64,000 nucleotides of DNA from Peptostreptococcaceae bacterium VA2 (GTDB lineage Bacteria > Bacillota > Clostridia > Peptostreptococcales > Peptostreptococcaceae), in contig JMMB01000007.1 in NCBI GenBank assembly GCA_000686145.1, forward strand, positions 558,001 through 622,000. The letters are read 5' to 3'. Below, in pieces: positions 8,967-18,751 of this stretch. The translations under genes were made by a program, and so were the position numbers. The notes beneath the pieces were generated by a model that was given only the letters and a program-made list of their open reading frames with translations, was not told the DNA's origin and did not search any database. How positions within the stretch are numbered: position 1 is the stretch's first letter; every line of letters begins with the position of its first letter.

Positions 8967-9749
8967 ATGAATAGATATGAAAAAATATTTTTGGGAATAA
9001 TAGTTTCTTTGACAATAGGATTAATTATATTTTTAAATATAGACCATAGTGGTCATAAGATGAAATTTGAAGAAGATAGGATAATAATAAATATAGACAA
9101 TATATATATAAATGACATACAAAGCGTAGAATTATTAGATGATATATTTATAGGTGACAAAATAAAGGGAACTAATACTTTTACATATCTTAGAGGTGAA
9201 TTTAGGCTAAAGGATGATATCAAAGGAAAAGTATATGTATACAACAAGAGTAAGTCATATATAAGGATTACGACTAAGGATAAAGTGTTAATATATAATG
9301 ATAAAGATAGTAACGAAACAAAGGAAACATACAATAAGCTATTAAGTAAATACGATATAAGTAAAACTATAAATGTTAAAGAAAATGTTGCCAGTAAAGA
9401 TAGTAAAGTTAAATACAATAAAAAAGATAGTATTATAGAAATTGTATCTATAATACCTGTTGTTATAATATTTCTAGGTATAGGAATATACTCATTTAAA
9501 AGAAAAACACCAATGCATTTTTGGTCTGGTACTACAGTGAAGTCTGAAGAAATAAGTGATATATATGCATATAATAAAGCTAATGGAATTATGTGGATAG
9601 TATACGGATTATCCTATTTATTAATATTGCCAATTGGATTTGTGTTTGGAGAAGTTATATGTACTACTATAACAATTATCCTTGCTATTCCTGGTTTAGT
9701 TGCACTTATAATTTGCTACAATCTTATTTATAAAAAGTATAAAGTATAA
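8967..9749 (+). CDS. Membrane protein with PH-like N-terminal region
   Basis: A 260-aa membrane protein of unknown function. Residues 7-25 form a transmembrane helix. Residues about 30-140 are a beta-rich extracytoplasmic or peripheral region that looks PH-like (strand pattern around KFEEDRIIINIDNIYINDI). There are three further hydrophobic helices at about 157-175, 207-228 and 232-252. The loop HFWSGTTVKSEEISDIYAYNKANGIMW is a motif I associate with uncharacterised clostridial membrane proteins. The GGGGG ribosome site fits the start. It lies between a lipoprotein gene and a CPBP protease gene on the same strand. No enzymatic motif is visible. Confidence 0.7.
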   Translation: MNRYEKIFLGIIVSLTIGLIIFLNIDHSGHKMKFEEDRIIINIDNIYINDIQSVELLDDIFIGDKIKGTNTFTYLRGEFRLKDDIKGKVYVYNKSKSYIRITTKDKVLIYNDKDSNETKETYNKLLSKYDISKTINVKENVASKDSKVKYNKKDSIIEIVSIIPVVIIFLGIGIYSFKRKTPMHFWSGTTVKSEEISDIYAYNKANGIMWIVYGLSYLLILPIGFVFGEVICTTITIILAIPGLVALIICYNLIYKKYKV

Positions 9750-9781
9750 AAGTTAAATAAAAAATAAAAGGGGGTTTTATT

Positions 9782-10696
9782 ATGAAAAAAGTTAAAATTT
9801 TTATTGCTATAACATTTATATTAACTTGGGGGATATGTTTTGGCTTAATGTTACAAGGGGGATATCAAAATAAATATACTACAATAGTACTTTCTATATG
9901 TATGCTAATTCCAGCAATATCAACAATATTAACTAGTTTAATAACGAAGAATAAACTAAAGGATATATGGATAAAACCAAACTTCAAAGGCAATATGAAA
10001 TATTATCTTATTGCTTGGTTATTGCCTGCGATACTTACAATAGTAGGTGCAGCAGTTTATTTCTTAATATTTCCACATCATTTCGATTCGACTATGAATA
10101 CATTTATAAATTCTAACATAAGCCAAATTACAGCAATGGGTCAAACTCCACCATCAGCAGAGTCATTAAAATCATTATTAAAAATTCAATTAGCTACATT
10201 GATTTTTGTAGTACCAATAGGAAACTTTATAACTTGCTTAGGAGAAGAACTTGGATGGAGAGGATATCTACTTCCAACACTTTGCGAAAAGTATTCATAT
10301 TTAAAATCAACAATTATAAGTGGTGCCATATGGGGATTATGGCACGCACCTATGATTGCTATGGGGCATAATTATGGCTTAGGATACAAAACAGCACCTT
10401 GGGGTGGTATATTAGCTATGATAGTATTTTGTGTATCAGTTGGAGCTATTATGTCTTATATAACATTGAAGGTTAAAAGTCCTATACCATCAGTTATTTT
10501 TCATGGTATGATAAATGGGTTTGCTATTATAGGAGCAATATTTACATCTATACCTAATCCAAATCCATTCATTGGACCACTTCCAATAGGCATTATTGGA
10601 GGAATTGGATTTATAATAGTTTCTATTATTTGTTTAATAAAGATAGATAAAATGGATAAAAGTATTTATAATGAGAGTAAAGAAAATTTGATTTAG
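9782..10696 (+). CDS. CPBP-family intramembrane metalloprotease
   Basis: A 304-aa polytopic membrane protein with about eight helices. It carries the three CPBP (Abi) motifs: the Glu-Glu-x3-Arg motif in GEELGWRGYL, the His in IWGLWHAPMIA and the final His/Asn in IFHGMING. Bacterial relatives process peptides or confer immunity to bacteriocins; the eukaryotic relative Rce1 cleaves prenylated proteins. All key residues are present, so it should be active. It lies 32 bp behind the PH-like gene. Its place near an Agr-type system suggests peptide processing or self-protection, but that is inference. Confidence 0.88.
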   Translation: MKKVKIFIAITFILTWGICFGLMLQGGYQNKYTTIVLSICMLIPAISTILTSLITKNKLKDIWIKPNFKGNMKYYLIAWLLPAILTIVGAAVYFLIFPHHFDSTMNTFINSNISQITAMGQTPPSAESLKSLLKIQLATLIFVVPIGNFITCLGEELGWRGYLLPTLCEKYSYLKSTIISGAIWGLWHAPMIAMGHNYGLGYKTAPWGGILAMIVFCVSVGAIMSYITLKVKSPIPSVIFHGMINGFAIIGAIFTSIPNPNPFIGPLPIGIIGGIGFIIVSIICLIKIDKMDKSIYNESKENLI

Positions 10697-10733
10697 TTCA
10701 ATATAGGTTAATTTAAAAAATTGGAGACATAAT

Positions 10734-11090
10734 ATGAAAAAAAAGTACATCACGATAACCATTATATTATTAATTTTAATATCATTATTTTTAGTGATAA
10801 CAATTAATAAAAAAGAAAAAAGTATAAATACTAGTAGTGAAAAACATAAATTGGATGTAAATCCTATTTCAAAAGAAACTGCAATAAATGTATTAAGAGC
10901 TGAATATGGAGATTATGTATCTACAAAAGTAGAGGATATAAAAATTGTAGAACATGTATATGTAGTAGATGTTTATATGGACATAAAAGATAGCGAAGAA
11001 GATACAGAGTCACATGAACATTCGCATAGGCAAAGCTTAGGAATACATAAGATAGATATGTTCACGGGCGAACTTAAGAAGCCTGAATAA
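10734..11090 (+). CDS. Small membrane-anchored protein, PepSY-like
   Basis: A 118-aa protein with an N-terminal hydrophobic helix (residues 4-25) that is probably an uncleaved anchor. A small extracytoplasmic domain follows. The run ISKETAINVLRAEYGD, followed by strands VEHVYVVDVYM and GIHKIDMFTGEL, resembles a PepSY unit, a fold often linked to peptidase inhibition. A Glu/His-rich loop (about residues 90-104) might bind metal. It is the last gene of the block and could partner the CPBP protease 37 bp upstream. The PepSY assignment is tentative. Confidence 0.6.
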   Translation: MKKKYITITIILLILISLFLVITINKKEKSINTSSEKHKLDVNPISKETAINVLRAEYGDYVSTKVEDIKIVEHVYVVDVYMDIKDSEEDTESHEHSHRQSLGIHKIDMFTGELKKPE

Positions 11091-11132
11091 TTATTAAAGC
11101 AGAGTTTAATTAAAAATAAATTGTTTATATTA

Positions 11133-11166
11133 AAAAGCAGTAAGGATATTATCCTTACTGCTTTTG
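11133..11166. terminator. Bidirectional terminator between the PepSY-like gene and pepD
   Basis: A perfect 15-bp stem (11133-11147 with 11151-11165) with a 3-nt loop. A/T tails on both sides make it fit both convergent genes. Confidence 0.85.
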
Positions 11167-11193
11167 TTAATGTTTTACAAGAAACATTATTTA

Positions 11194-12645
11194 TTAATGT
11201 TGATTCATAGACTTTAATAAAGCAACTAAATAATTCCATACATTTTCAGTAGAAGGAATATTTAAATGTTCATTAGGTGTATGAACCTCAAACATATCAG
11301 GTCCAAGAGAAATAGCTTGTGCATGAGGCATTTTATCTAATAATAATCCACACTCAAGACCAGCATGTAAAGCCATTATAGTTGGCTTCTTACCAGTTAA
11401 TTTCTCATAAGTATCAATACATATATCTTCTAATTTAGAACCTTTGCAGTATTCCCAAGCTGGATAATCACTTTCTAATTCGAATGTACCACCTAAAGTT
11501 TTAGCTAATAATTCCATTTTTGTAGTTATATCATTTTTTAAAGTTTTAACAGAACTTCTAACTGCACATTCAAAAGTAACTTCACTATCAGTAGATCTAA
11601 TAACACCTAAGTTAGTAGAACTTTCAACTAAGTTTTCTATATCCATACTCATACTTTGAATTCCATTAGGAATTAAGTTTATTAATCTTATAACATTATT
11701 TTTAGTATCACAAGTGAAAACTTTGTCTGTAGTAGTTTCAATACATTCTACAACTAGTCCAGGATCAGAAGTACTGAATTCGTGCTTGAATGTAGCTGCT
11801 ATTTCTTCTATACATTTCTTAGTTTTTTCAACATCATCTTTAGCAACGACTATAACAGCTTCAGATTCACGAGGGATAGCGTTATTTTTAGATCCGCCTT
11901 CAATTTTAGCTAAGTCAAAATCTACACATAGTAAATTTAATAATCTACCAAGTAATCTATTAGAGTTAGCTCTTTGTTTTACTATGTCCATTCCAGAATG
12001 TCCACCAAGTAATCCTTTGATATCTATTAATAAAGCTTGTTTGTCAGATGCAGCATTAGTATACTCAGCTTTTAATTTAGACCAAGCAGTTACTCCACCA
12101 GCACAACTTACAAGTAAAAATCCTTCTTCTTCAGAATCAAGATTTATTATGTACTCACCTTTAAGTGATTTGCAATCTAAAGCCACAGCACCAGTCATAC
12201 CAGCTTCTTCATCAGTAGTAACTAAAAGCTCTATTTGAGGATGCTCTAAATCATTAGATGCAAGTACTGCCATACCCATAGCTACAGCTATACCATTATC
12301 AGCACCAAGAGTAGTACCAGTTGCATATATCATATCGTTATCTATTCTTAATTTGATAGGGTCTTTAATAAAGTCATGATTAGTATCTTTATTTTTTTCA
12401 CAAACCATATCCATATGACCTTGAAGTATTACACCAGGGCAATTTTCATAACCTTTTGTAGCAGGCTTTCTTATTATTATGTTCATTGCTTCGTCTTGTA
12501 TAGTTTCAAGACCTAATTTTTCTCCGAATTCTTTAAGAAAAGCACTTATTGCTTTTTCATTTCCAGATCCACGAGGTATTTGAGATATTTCCTCGAAAGA
12601 TTTAAATACAAGCTCAGGTTTTAATCCTTTTAATACGTTTTCCAT
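11194..12645 (-). CDS. pepD: Aminoacyl-histidine dipeptidase (beta-Ala-His dipeptidase, M20C)
   Basis: A 483-aa cytosolic metallopeptidase of the M20C family that hydrolyses Xaa-His and other dipeptides. Metal-site motifs are visible: His-x-Asp in LQGHMDMVCEK, the bridging Asp in LGADNGIAVAM, the Glu-Glu pair in TTDEEAGMTGA, the Asp in LDSEEEG and a late His near ISLGPDMFEVHTPNEH. Length matches the family (about 485). The ATG at 12645 is chosen because the GGGAG ribosome site (12655-12659, read in reverse) stands 9 bp from it. The upstream TTG at 12654 would abut that site. It is transcribed alone, against its neighbours. Confidence 0.93.
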   Translation of the reverse strand: MENVLKGLKPELVFKSFEEISQIPRGSGNEKAISAFLKEFGEKLGLETIQDEAMNIIIRKPATKGYENCPGVILQGHMDMVCEKNKDTNHDFIKDPIKLRIDNDMIYATGTTLGADNGIAVAMGMAVLASNDLEHPQIELLVTTDEEAGMTGAVALDCKSLKGEYIINLDSEEEGFLLVSCAGGVTAWSKLKAEYTNAASDKQALLIDIKGLLGGHSGMDIVKQRANSNRLLGRLLNLLCVDFDLAKIEGGSKNNAIPRESEAVIVVAKDDVEKTKKCIEEIAATFKHEFSTSDPGLVVECIETTTDKVFTCDTKNNVIRLINLIPNGIQSMSMDIENLVESSTNLGVIRSTDSEVTFECAVRSSVKTLKNDITTKMELLAKTLGGTFELESDYPAWEYCKGSKLEDICIDTYEKLTGKKPTIMALHAGLECGLLLDKMPHAQAISLGPDMFEVHTPNEHLNIPSTENVWNYLVALLKSMNQH

Positions 12646-12928
12646 TATGAACAACTCCCTTTATTATAAATAAATATAGATTAAAATAGCTATCTTTAGT
12701 AAATAATGTACAAAAGCTACTAGTTTAAAATCTTAAGTAATACTTTGTATGTACTTGAAAAAAGCATTTCTCTAGAAATATTCATATAGAATACTTTTTT
12801 ATATATTACAAACAAACTAGTATTATGTATAATATATAAATAGCTACATAAATAGTATAATACAAATATACACAAAATACACGTTAGAAAATAAATATAT
12901 TATTTAATATATTATTTAAGGAGGAACT

Positions 12929-15307
12929 ATGAATCAAAAAGCATTGAGAGTTTTAGAATTCAATAAAATAATAGACATATTGAAGAGTAAATCATCATCT
13001 TCTCTAGGTTTAAGATATATAGAAAAATTACATCCGAGTTCTGATTTTGAAGAAGTCAAGTATATGCTAGAAGAAACTAGTGAAGCTCAAGCTATACTTA
13101 CAAAAATAGGATATGTTGGGCTTCAAGGAATGCATGACATAGAAGATAAAGCGAAGAGGGCTAATGTAGGGGCATCACTAGACCCAGGTAGCTTAATTAT
13201 GATAGGTGATACTTTAAGAGTTGCTAGAACTCTAAAGAATAGCTTATCATCAAGTGACAAAGAGGATTTTAATTACCCTATAATACAATCTTTAGCAAAT
13301 TCTTTATATGCATACAGAGATGTAGAAGATTCTATTTACAACGCAATAGTAAGTGAGATAGAAATATCTGATAGTGCATCAAACACGCTTAGAGATATTA
13401 GAAGAAGAATAGTACAAAAAAACCAATCGATAAGATCAAAGTTAAATTCTATAATATCTTCTACTACTTACCAAAAATATTTACAGGATGCAATAATATC
13501 AGTTAGAGGTGATAGATTTGTAGTGCCTGTAAAATCAGAGTATAGATCGCAAGTAGCAGGGATAGTTCATGATCAGTCTTCATCAGGTGCAACTTTATTT
13601 ATAGAACCAATGAGTATAGTTGATATGAACAATGAACTTAGACAACTAAGACTTAGCGAAGGTGAAGAGATAGAAAGAATACTATCGGAATTATCAGCAA
13701 TGGTTGGAGAAATAAGTCAAGATTTAATATCTAATCAAGAAATACTTGGTAGATTAGACTTTGCATTTGCAAAAGGAAAGCTATCTATGCAAATGAGAGG
13801 TGTAGAACCTACTTTAAATGAAGATAAATTTATAAACATAAAAAATGGTAGACATCCTTTATTAGAAAAAGATAAAGTTGTTCCAAATACAATTTACTTA
13901 GGGCGAGACTTCCATACTTTAGTTATAACAGGTCCTAATACAGGTGGAAAAACTGTAACTATAAAAACAGTAGGTTTATTTGCACTTATGAATCAAAGTG
14001 GATTACATATACCAGCTGACTTTGGAAGTAGTATGTGTGTATACGACAATGTATTTGCAGATATAGGAGATGAACAAAGTATAGAACAAAGTTTATCTAC
14101 TTTCTCATCTCATATGACTAACATAGTATCGATATTAAAAGATGTAAGCGAAGACTCTTTAGTTATATTTGATGAATTAGGTGCAGGAACAGACCCTATA
14201 GAAGGAGCAGCACTTGCAATAGCAATATTAGAAGATGTTCATATGGTAGGAGCAAAATGTATAGCTACAACTCACTATAGTGAAATAAAGAATTATACAC
14301 TAACTAAAGAAGGTGTAGAAAATGCTGCGGTAGAATTTGATTTAGAAACACTAAGTCCTACTTATAGATTACTAATAGGAGTTCCAGGGAAATCAAATGC
14401 CTTTGAAATATCTAGAAAATTAGGACTTAGCGATTATGTAATAACAAGAGCTAGGGACTTTATAGACACAGAAAACATAGCACTAGAAGACGTACTTCAA
14501 AATGTTGAAAAAAATAGGATAAAAGCTTTAGAGGAAAGAGAAGAAGCGGAAAAATTAAAAAATCAAATAGAAAAGTTGAAGATAGAGTATGACGAAAAAA
14601 TAACAAAAATATCGGCTCAAAAAGAAAAAATGATAGAAAAAGCAAAATCAGAAGCTTTTAGTATTACAAGACAAGCTAAAGAAAATGTTGATAACATAAT
14701 AAAAGAACTTAGAGTGCTAGAAGAAGAAAGAGCATCTAAGGAAAAAAACCAAAAAATAGAAGCGCTTAGAAAAGAATTAGCGAGTTCTATGGGAAAACTT
14801 CAACCAAGTGTTGAAAGTATGATAATTCCTAAAGTAGCAAATAAAGAGATAAAGGATTTAAAAGTAGGAGAAGAAGTAAAAGTTATAACGCTTAATCAAC
14901 AAGGTAGTGTAGTTTCTGTTGATAAAAATAAAAAAGAAGCTGTAGTACAAATTGGTATAATGAAAATGAACCTACCATTTAAATCTCTTAAAAAGGTTAA
15001 AAAAGATGTTAAGTCTGTAGTAACTAAATCAACAAGAAGCATAATAAAATCTAAATCAGGAAATGTAAGAAGTGAAGTTGATTTAAGAGGACTTAATTTA
15101 GAAGAGGCTATTATGGAAGTTGAGAAATATTTAGATGATGCTTATGTAGCAGGCTTAGAATCTGCAACAATAATACATGGTATAGGAACGGGTGTATTAA
15201 AAAGTGGACTTCAAGATATATTAAAAAGAAATAAACATGTAAAGTCTCAAAGAGGTGGACAATATGGTGAAGGTGGAGTAGGAGTAACCATAGTTAAATT
15301 CAAATAA
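12929..15307 (+). CDS. mutS2: Endonuclease MutS2
   Basis: A 792-aa MutS2 protein. The MutS-type ATPase domain has a Walker A motif at about residues 335-342 (GPNTGGKT), a Walker B region (LVIFDELGAGTDP) and the TTHYSEIK switch. A long charged coiled coil (about 510-640) follows. The C terminus is an Smr nuclease domain (about 715-792) with VDLRGLNLEEA and HGIGTGVLK. It has no mismatch-recognition domain. MutS2 suppresses homologous recombination and, in Bacillus, helps rescue collided ribosomes. The start is set by AAGGAGG. An AT-rich 280-bp gap separates it from the divergent pepD gene. Confidence 0.95.
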   Translation: MNQKALRVLEFNKIIDILKSKSSSSLGLRYIEKLHPSSDFEEVKYMLEETSEAQAILTKIGYVGLQGMHDIEDKAKRANVGASLDPGSLIMIGDTLRVARTLKNSLSSSDKEDFNYPIIQSLANSLYAYRDVEDSIYNAIVSEIEISDSASNTLRDIRRRIVQKNQSIRSKLNSIISSTTYQKYLQDAIISVRGDRFVVPVKSEYRSQVAGIVHDQSSSGATLFIEPMSIVDMNNELRQLRLSEGEEIERILSELSAMVGEISQDLISNQEILGRLDFAFAKGKLSMQMRGVEPTLNEDKFINIKNGRHPLLEKDKVVPNTIYLGRDFHTLVITGPNTGGKTVTIKTVGLFALMNQSGLHIPADFGSSMCVYDNVFADIGDEQSIEQSLSTFSSHMTNIVSILKDVSEDSLVIFDELGAGTDPIEGAALAIAILEDVHMVGAKCIATTHYSEIKNYTLTKEGVENAAVEFDLETLSPTYRLLIGVPGKSNAFEISRKLGLSDYVITRARDFIDTENIALEDVLQNVEKNRIKALEEREEAEKLKNQIEKLKIEYDEKITKISAQKEKMIEKAKSEAFSITRQAKENVDNIIKELRVLEEERASKEKNQKIEALRKELASSMGKLQPSVESMIIPKVANKEIKDLKVGEEVKVITLNQQGSVVSVDKNKKEAVVQIGIMKMNLPFKSLKKVKKDVKSVVTKSTRSIIKSKSGNVRSEVDLRGLNLEEAIMEVEKYLDDAYVAGLESATIIHGIGTGVLKSGLQDILKRNKHVKSQRGGQYGEGGVGVTIVKFK

Positions 15308-15342
15308 ATTTATGTATATTTTAACAATAAGGTGGAAGATAG

Positions 15343-15786
15343 ATGATATTAGTATCAGCATGTTTAATTGGAATAAACTGCAAATATAATGGTTACAATA
15401 ATAAAAATGAAAAAGTAATACAGTACTTAAAAGATAAACAGTTTATAATTGCTTGCCCAGAACAATTAGGTGGTATGTCAACACCAAGAGATCCATCTGA
15501 GATAATTGAACTAGATACAGAAGATGTTATCAAAGGACAAACTAGTGTAATCAGTAATAAAAGGCTAGATGTAACTAATAGATTTAAGGAAGGTGCTAAA
15601 GAAACCTTAAAGATAGCTAATATATATAATTGCAAAGAAGCTATCCTAAAAGATGGAAGTCCATCTTGTGGTTCTAGCTACATATATGATGGAACATTTA
15701 GTAGTAAAAAAATAGATGGAGTAGGAGTAACTACTGCACTATTGATAAACAATGGAATAAAAGTGATAAGTGAAAAAGAATTATAG
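15343..15786 (+). CDS. DUF523 family protein
   Basis: A 147-aa cytoplasmic protein of the DUF523 family. Conserved pieces are the start ILVSACLIGINCKYNG, the segment IACPEQLGGMSTPRDPSEI, and ILKDGSPSCGS with a Cys/Ser pair typical of the family. The conserved cysteines suggest metal or cluster binding, but no function is established as far as I know. It lies 35 bp behind mutS2 with a weak AGGTGG site and may be cotranscribed. Confidence 0.85.
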   Translation: MILVSACLIGINCKYNGYNNKNEKVIQYLKDKQFIIACPEQLGGMSTPRDPSEIIELDTEDVIKGQTSVISNKRLDVTNRFKEGAKETLKIANIYNCKEAILKDGSPSCGSSYIYDGTFSSKKIDGVGVTTALLINNGIKVISEKEL

Positions 15787-15890
15787 TAAAATATAAGTAG
15801 AGAAATACGGTAAATATCTTGAAAAAACTCGAAATTTGATTTACCATAAAGTAATACATAACAATAAGAGTAAGAGAGAGGAGAAATAGC

Positions 15891-17591
15891 ATGCAAGATT
15901 TTAAAATAGCAGTAGCAAAGTGCTTAAAAGAAAAGATAGAAGATTTATCGGTAGAAGAAATAGTAGGACTAATAGAAGTTCCACCAAATAAAGATATGGG
16001 GGATTATGCTTTCCCTTGTTTTAAATTAGCAAAGATATTTAGAAAAGCACCTAACATGATAGCTGCAGAGTTAAGCGAAACTATAGAAGCTAAAGATTCT
16101 ATAGCTAAAGTTATGCCATTAGGAGGATATGTAAATTTCTTCGTTAACAAATCTCAGTTAGCACAAACTGTTATAAATGATGTATTAACACAAAAGGAAA
16201 ACTATGGTCGTAGTGAAATGGGCAAAGATGAAAATGTAATAGTCGAGTTCTCATCTCCAAATATTGCTAAACCTTTCCATATAGGACATATAAGAACTAC
16301 AGTTATAGGAAATGCTTTATACAAAATGTATGAATCACAAGGATATAACACTACTAGAATAAATCACTTAGGTGATTATGGGACTCAATTTGGTAAGTTA
16401 ATAGTAGCTTTCAAAAAATGGGGAGATAAAGAAGTAGTAGAAGCAAGCCCAATACCAGAACTATTAAAATTATATATACAATTCCATGATGAAGCTGAAG
16501 CTCATCCAGAAATGGAAGATGAAGCGAGAGCATGGTTTACTAAATTAGAAAACGGTGATGAAGAAGCTATAGCTTTATGGCAATGGTTTAGAGATGAAAG
16601 TTTAAAAGAATTCTCTAGAGTTTATGATTTATTAGATATAGAATTTGATTCTTTAACAGGAGAAAGTTTCTACTCTGACAAAATGCCAAGAGTAATAAAA
16701 ATGTTAGAAGAAAAAAATCTATTAAAAGAATCTAAGGGAGCTAGAATAGTAGATTTAGAAGATTACAAGATGCCACCAGCACTTATAACTAAAAATGATG
16801 GATCAACATTATATATGACTAGAGATTTAGCAGCGGCTATATATAGAAAAGAAACTTATAACTTTGACAAGTGTATATATGTAGTTGGATCTCAACAGAA
16901 CTTACACTTTGAACAATGGTTTAAAGTAATCGAACTTATGGGATTTGAATGGGCTAAAGATTTAGTTCATGTTGGATTTGGTATGGTTGCGCTAGAAAAT
17001 GGAACTATGTCTACTAGAAAAGGTAGAGTAGTATTCTTAGAAGATGTTTTAAAACAAGCTATAGAAAAAACAAAAGAAACAATACTTGCAAAAAATGCAG
17101 ATGCTTTAAATGCAGATGAAATAGCAAAACAAGTAGGTGTTGGAGCTATAGTATTCCAAGAATTATCTAACAGTAGAATAAAAGATTATACATTCTCATG
17201 GGAGAGAACGTTAAGCTTTGATGGTGAAACAGGACCATACGTTCAATATACTCATGCTAGATGCTGTGCAGTACTTAGAAAAGCTAATGAAGAAGCAACT
17301 ACAAATATAAACTATGAATTATTAAATGATGTTGATAGTGCAGAAGTATTAAAAGTTATAGCATCTTTCAATAAGTGTATAGTAGCAGGGTTAAAAAAGA
17401 ATGAGCCTCACTTAGTAACTAGATTTGTATTAGACTTAGCTCAAGCATTTAATAAATTCTACCATGATAACTCAATATTAGTTGAAGATGTAGAATTAAG
17501 AAAAGCAAGACTTGCTTTAGTTGCAGCTACTAAGCAAACTTTAGAAAACGGACTTAAGTTATTAGGAATGCATGCACCAGAAAGAATGTAA
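15891..17591 (+). CDS. argS: Arginine--tRNA ligase
   Basis: A 566-aa class I synthetase that charges tRNA-Arg. The N-terminal Add1 domain (about 1-95) is followed by the catalytic Rossmann fold with the HIGH motif (about residue 130, in KPFHIGHIRTT). The KMSKS counterpart appears as GTMSTRKGR. The C-terminal DALR anticodon-binding domain ends in LLGMHAPERM, the usual last residues for this family. The start follows GAGGAG. The 105-bp upstream gap has a short inverted repeat (GGTAAAT/ATTTACC) but no T-box is recognisable. Confidence 0.96.
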   Translation: MQDFKIAVAKCLKEKIEDLSVEEIVGLIEVPPNKDMGDYAFPCFKLAKIFRKAPNMIAAELSETIEAKDSIAKVMPLGGYVNFFVNKSQLAQTVINDVLTQKENYGRSEMGKDENVIVEFSSPNIAKPFHIGHIRTTVIGNALYKMYESQGYNTTRINHLGDYGTQFGKLIVAFKKWGDKEVVEASPIPELLKLYIQFHDEAEAHPEMEDEARAWFTKLENGDEEAIALWQWFRDESLKEFSRVYDLLDIEFDSLTGESFYSDKMPRVIKMLEEKNLLKESKGARIVDLEDYKMPPALITKNDGSTLYMTRDLAAAIYRKETYNFDKCIYVVGSQQNLHFEQWFKVIELMGFEWAKDLVHVGFGMVALENGTMSTRKGRVVFLEDVLKQAIEKTKETILAKNADALNADEIAKQVGVGAIVFQELSNSRIKDYTFSWERTLSFDGETGPYVQYTHARCCAVLRKANEEATTNINYELLNDVDSAEVLKVIASFNKCIVAGLKKNEPHLVTRFVLDLAQAFNKFYHDNSILVEDVELRKARLALVAATKQTLENGLKLLGMHAPERM

Positions 17592-17715
17592 TAAAATATA
17601 AAAATACAGGTATGTCGAAAATTGATACTTTACATCTAAAAATGTAGTATCGTATAATAGAAGTAGATAGTAGTATAATCAAAAATCTTGTAAACTACTA
17701 TCCCCCTGTATAAAT

Positions 17716-17743
17716 GGCAGCTTATAAGCTGCCTCTTTTTTTT
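17716..17743 (+). terminator. Terminator after argS
   Basis: A GC-rich palindrome (GGCAGCT, TATA loop, AGCTGCC; 17716-17733) followed by TCTTTTTTTT. Confidence 0.9.
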
Positions 17744-17823
17744 AGTTACTCAATAGGAGTATATTAAATATAGTAGATGATAAAAATAATTATTATAGAG
17801 CTTTGTTTAGGAAGGTAATATTA

Positions 17824-18747
17824 ATGAAAGATGATATAATAAAAAAGTCCTATATACAAGCATTTGATATAGGAGATAAAAATTTAAAAAATTTAATTAT
17901 AATAAATACAAAATGTTTAATTGATGATAATACACAACGTTATGTTTATATAGATAATAATAGGCTTAAAGATGAATTGATATATTATAGATATTATGGA
18001 GAAACTCCAGCATATAAAAATATATTAAATTTACTATTGCCAGCAATACTTTCAAATACTAATATTCAAAAAAGTGAAGATGTTGTTTTAGATTTGATTC
18101 AAAAATATGTAAGATACTTAAAAAGAGAAGCATATTTATTTGAATATATCTTAGGTGCAGTCATCTACAACATTATAATTCATAAAATCATAGAAGATAA
18201 AAATATAAAATATGAAGATTTATTAAAAGATATTAAACAAAGAATAATAGGCTTTTCTATAGAGTTAGATAAAGTTAATACAATAAAATTTCAAATGGAA
18301 AGAATAAAAACTATACAATCAATTGATAAGTATATAGATTTAAAAATAGAAGATTATGATGATGAAAAAATCGTAGAAAGTATGTTAAATATTTTATATG
18401 ATATATATATAGAAGATAGAGACGTGGATAATGATGGGGTTTTAAGTATAAAAAAATCTATATTATCTATATTAGAAAGTGAAGAAAACCTAAAAATAGA
18501 TAATATAGACTTTGTTTTATCAATGTCACAATATATTATTAAATTGAGAAAATATAAAATCAATAAAAAAATTTATGATAAAAATGCAGATCCACGAAAC
18601 TTAATTAATTTAGAAGCTGGAGATACTACATTAGACAATATACTTAATCAAATAACAATCGTATCAAAGCATTTTAGTAATAATATACTTCATATAAATG
18701 TAAAATCTAAATCTGGTATATATGAACTAAAATTTAAGAAGTCATAA
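17824..18747 (+). CDS. Unrecognised 307-aa protein
   Basis: I do not recognise this family. It is a soluble protein of 307 aa, rich in Ile, Lys, Asp and Tyr, predicted largely alpha-helical, with no signal peptide, transmembrane helix or known motif. A helical middle (about residues 60-160) is followed by acidic stretches, and the C terminus (SNNILHINVKSKSGIYELKFKK) looks like two beta strands. The ATG at 17824 is preferred over the in-frame TTG at 17803 because AGGAAGG (17809-17815) is 8 bp upstream. Its 3' end is only 4 bp from the convergent small gene. The base composition matches the surroundings. Confidence 0.7.
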   Translation: MKDDIIKKSYIQAFDIGDKNLKNLIIINTKCLIDDNTQRYVYIDNNRLKDELIYYRYYGETPAYKNILNLLLPAILSNTNIQKSEDVVLDLIQKYVRYLKREAYLFEYILGAVIYNIIIHKIIEDKNIKYEDLLKDIKQRIIGFSIELDKVNTIKFQMERIKTIQSIDKYIDLKIEDYDDEKIVESMLNILYDIYIEDRDVDNDGVLSIKKSILSILESEENLKIDNIDFVLSMSQYIIKLRKYKINKKIYDKNADPRNLINLEAGDTTLDNILNQITIVSKHFSNNILHINVKSKSGIYELKFKKS

Positions 18748-18751
18748 ATTT

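Noticed and set aside
11714-12238. 174-codon + strand open frame inside pepD
   Set aside because: It is antisense to a clear M20 peptidase gene, has no ribosome site and no recognisable domain.
15787-15890. T-box leader upstream of argS
   Set aside because: The gap is too short and no T-box sequence, specifier loop or terminator/antiterminator pair is visible.
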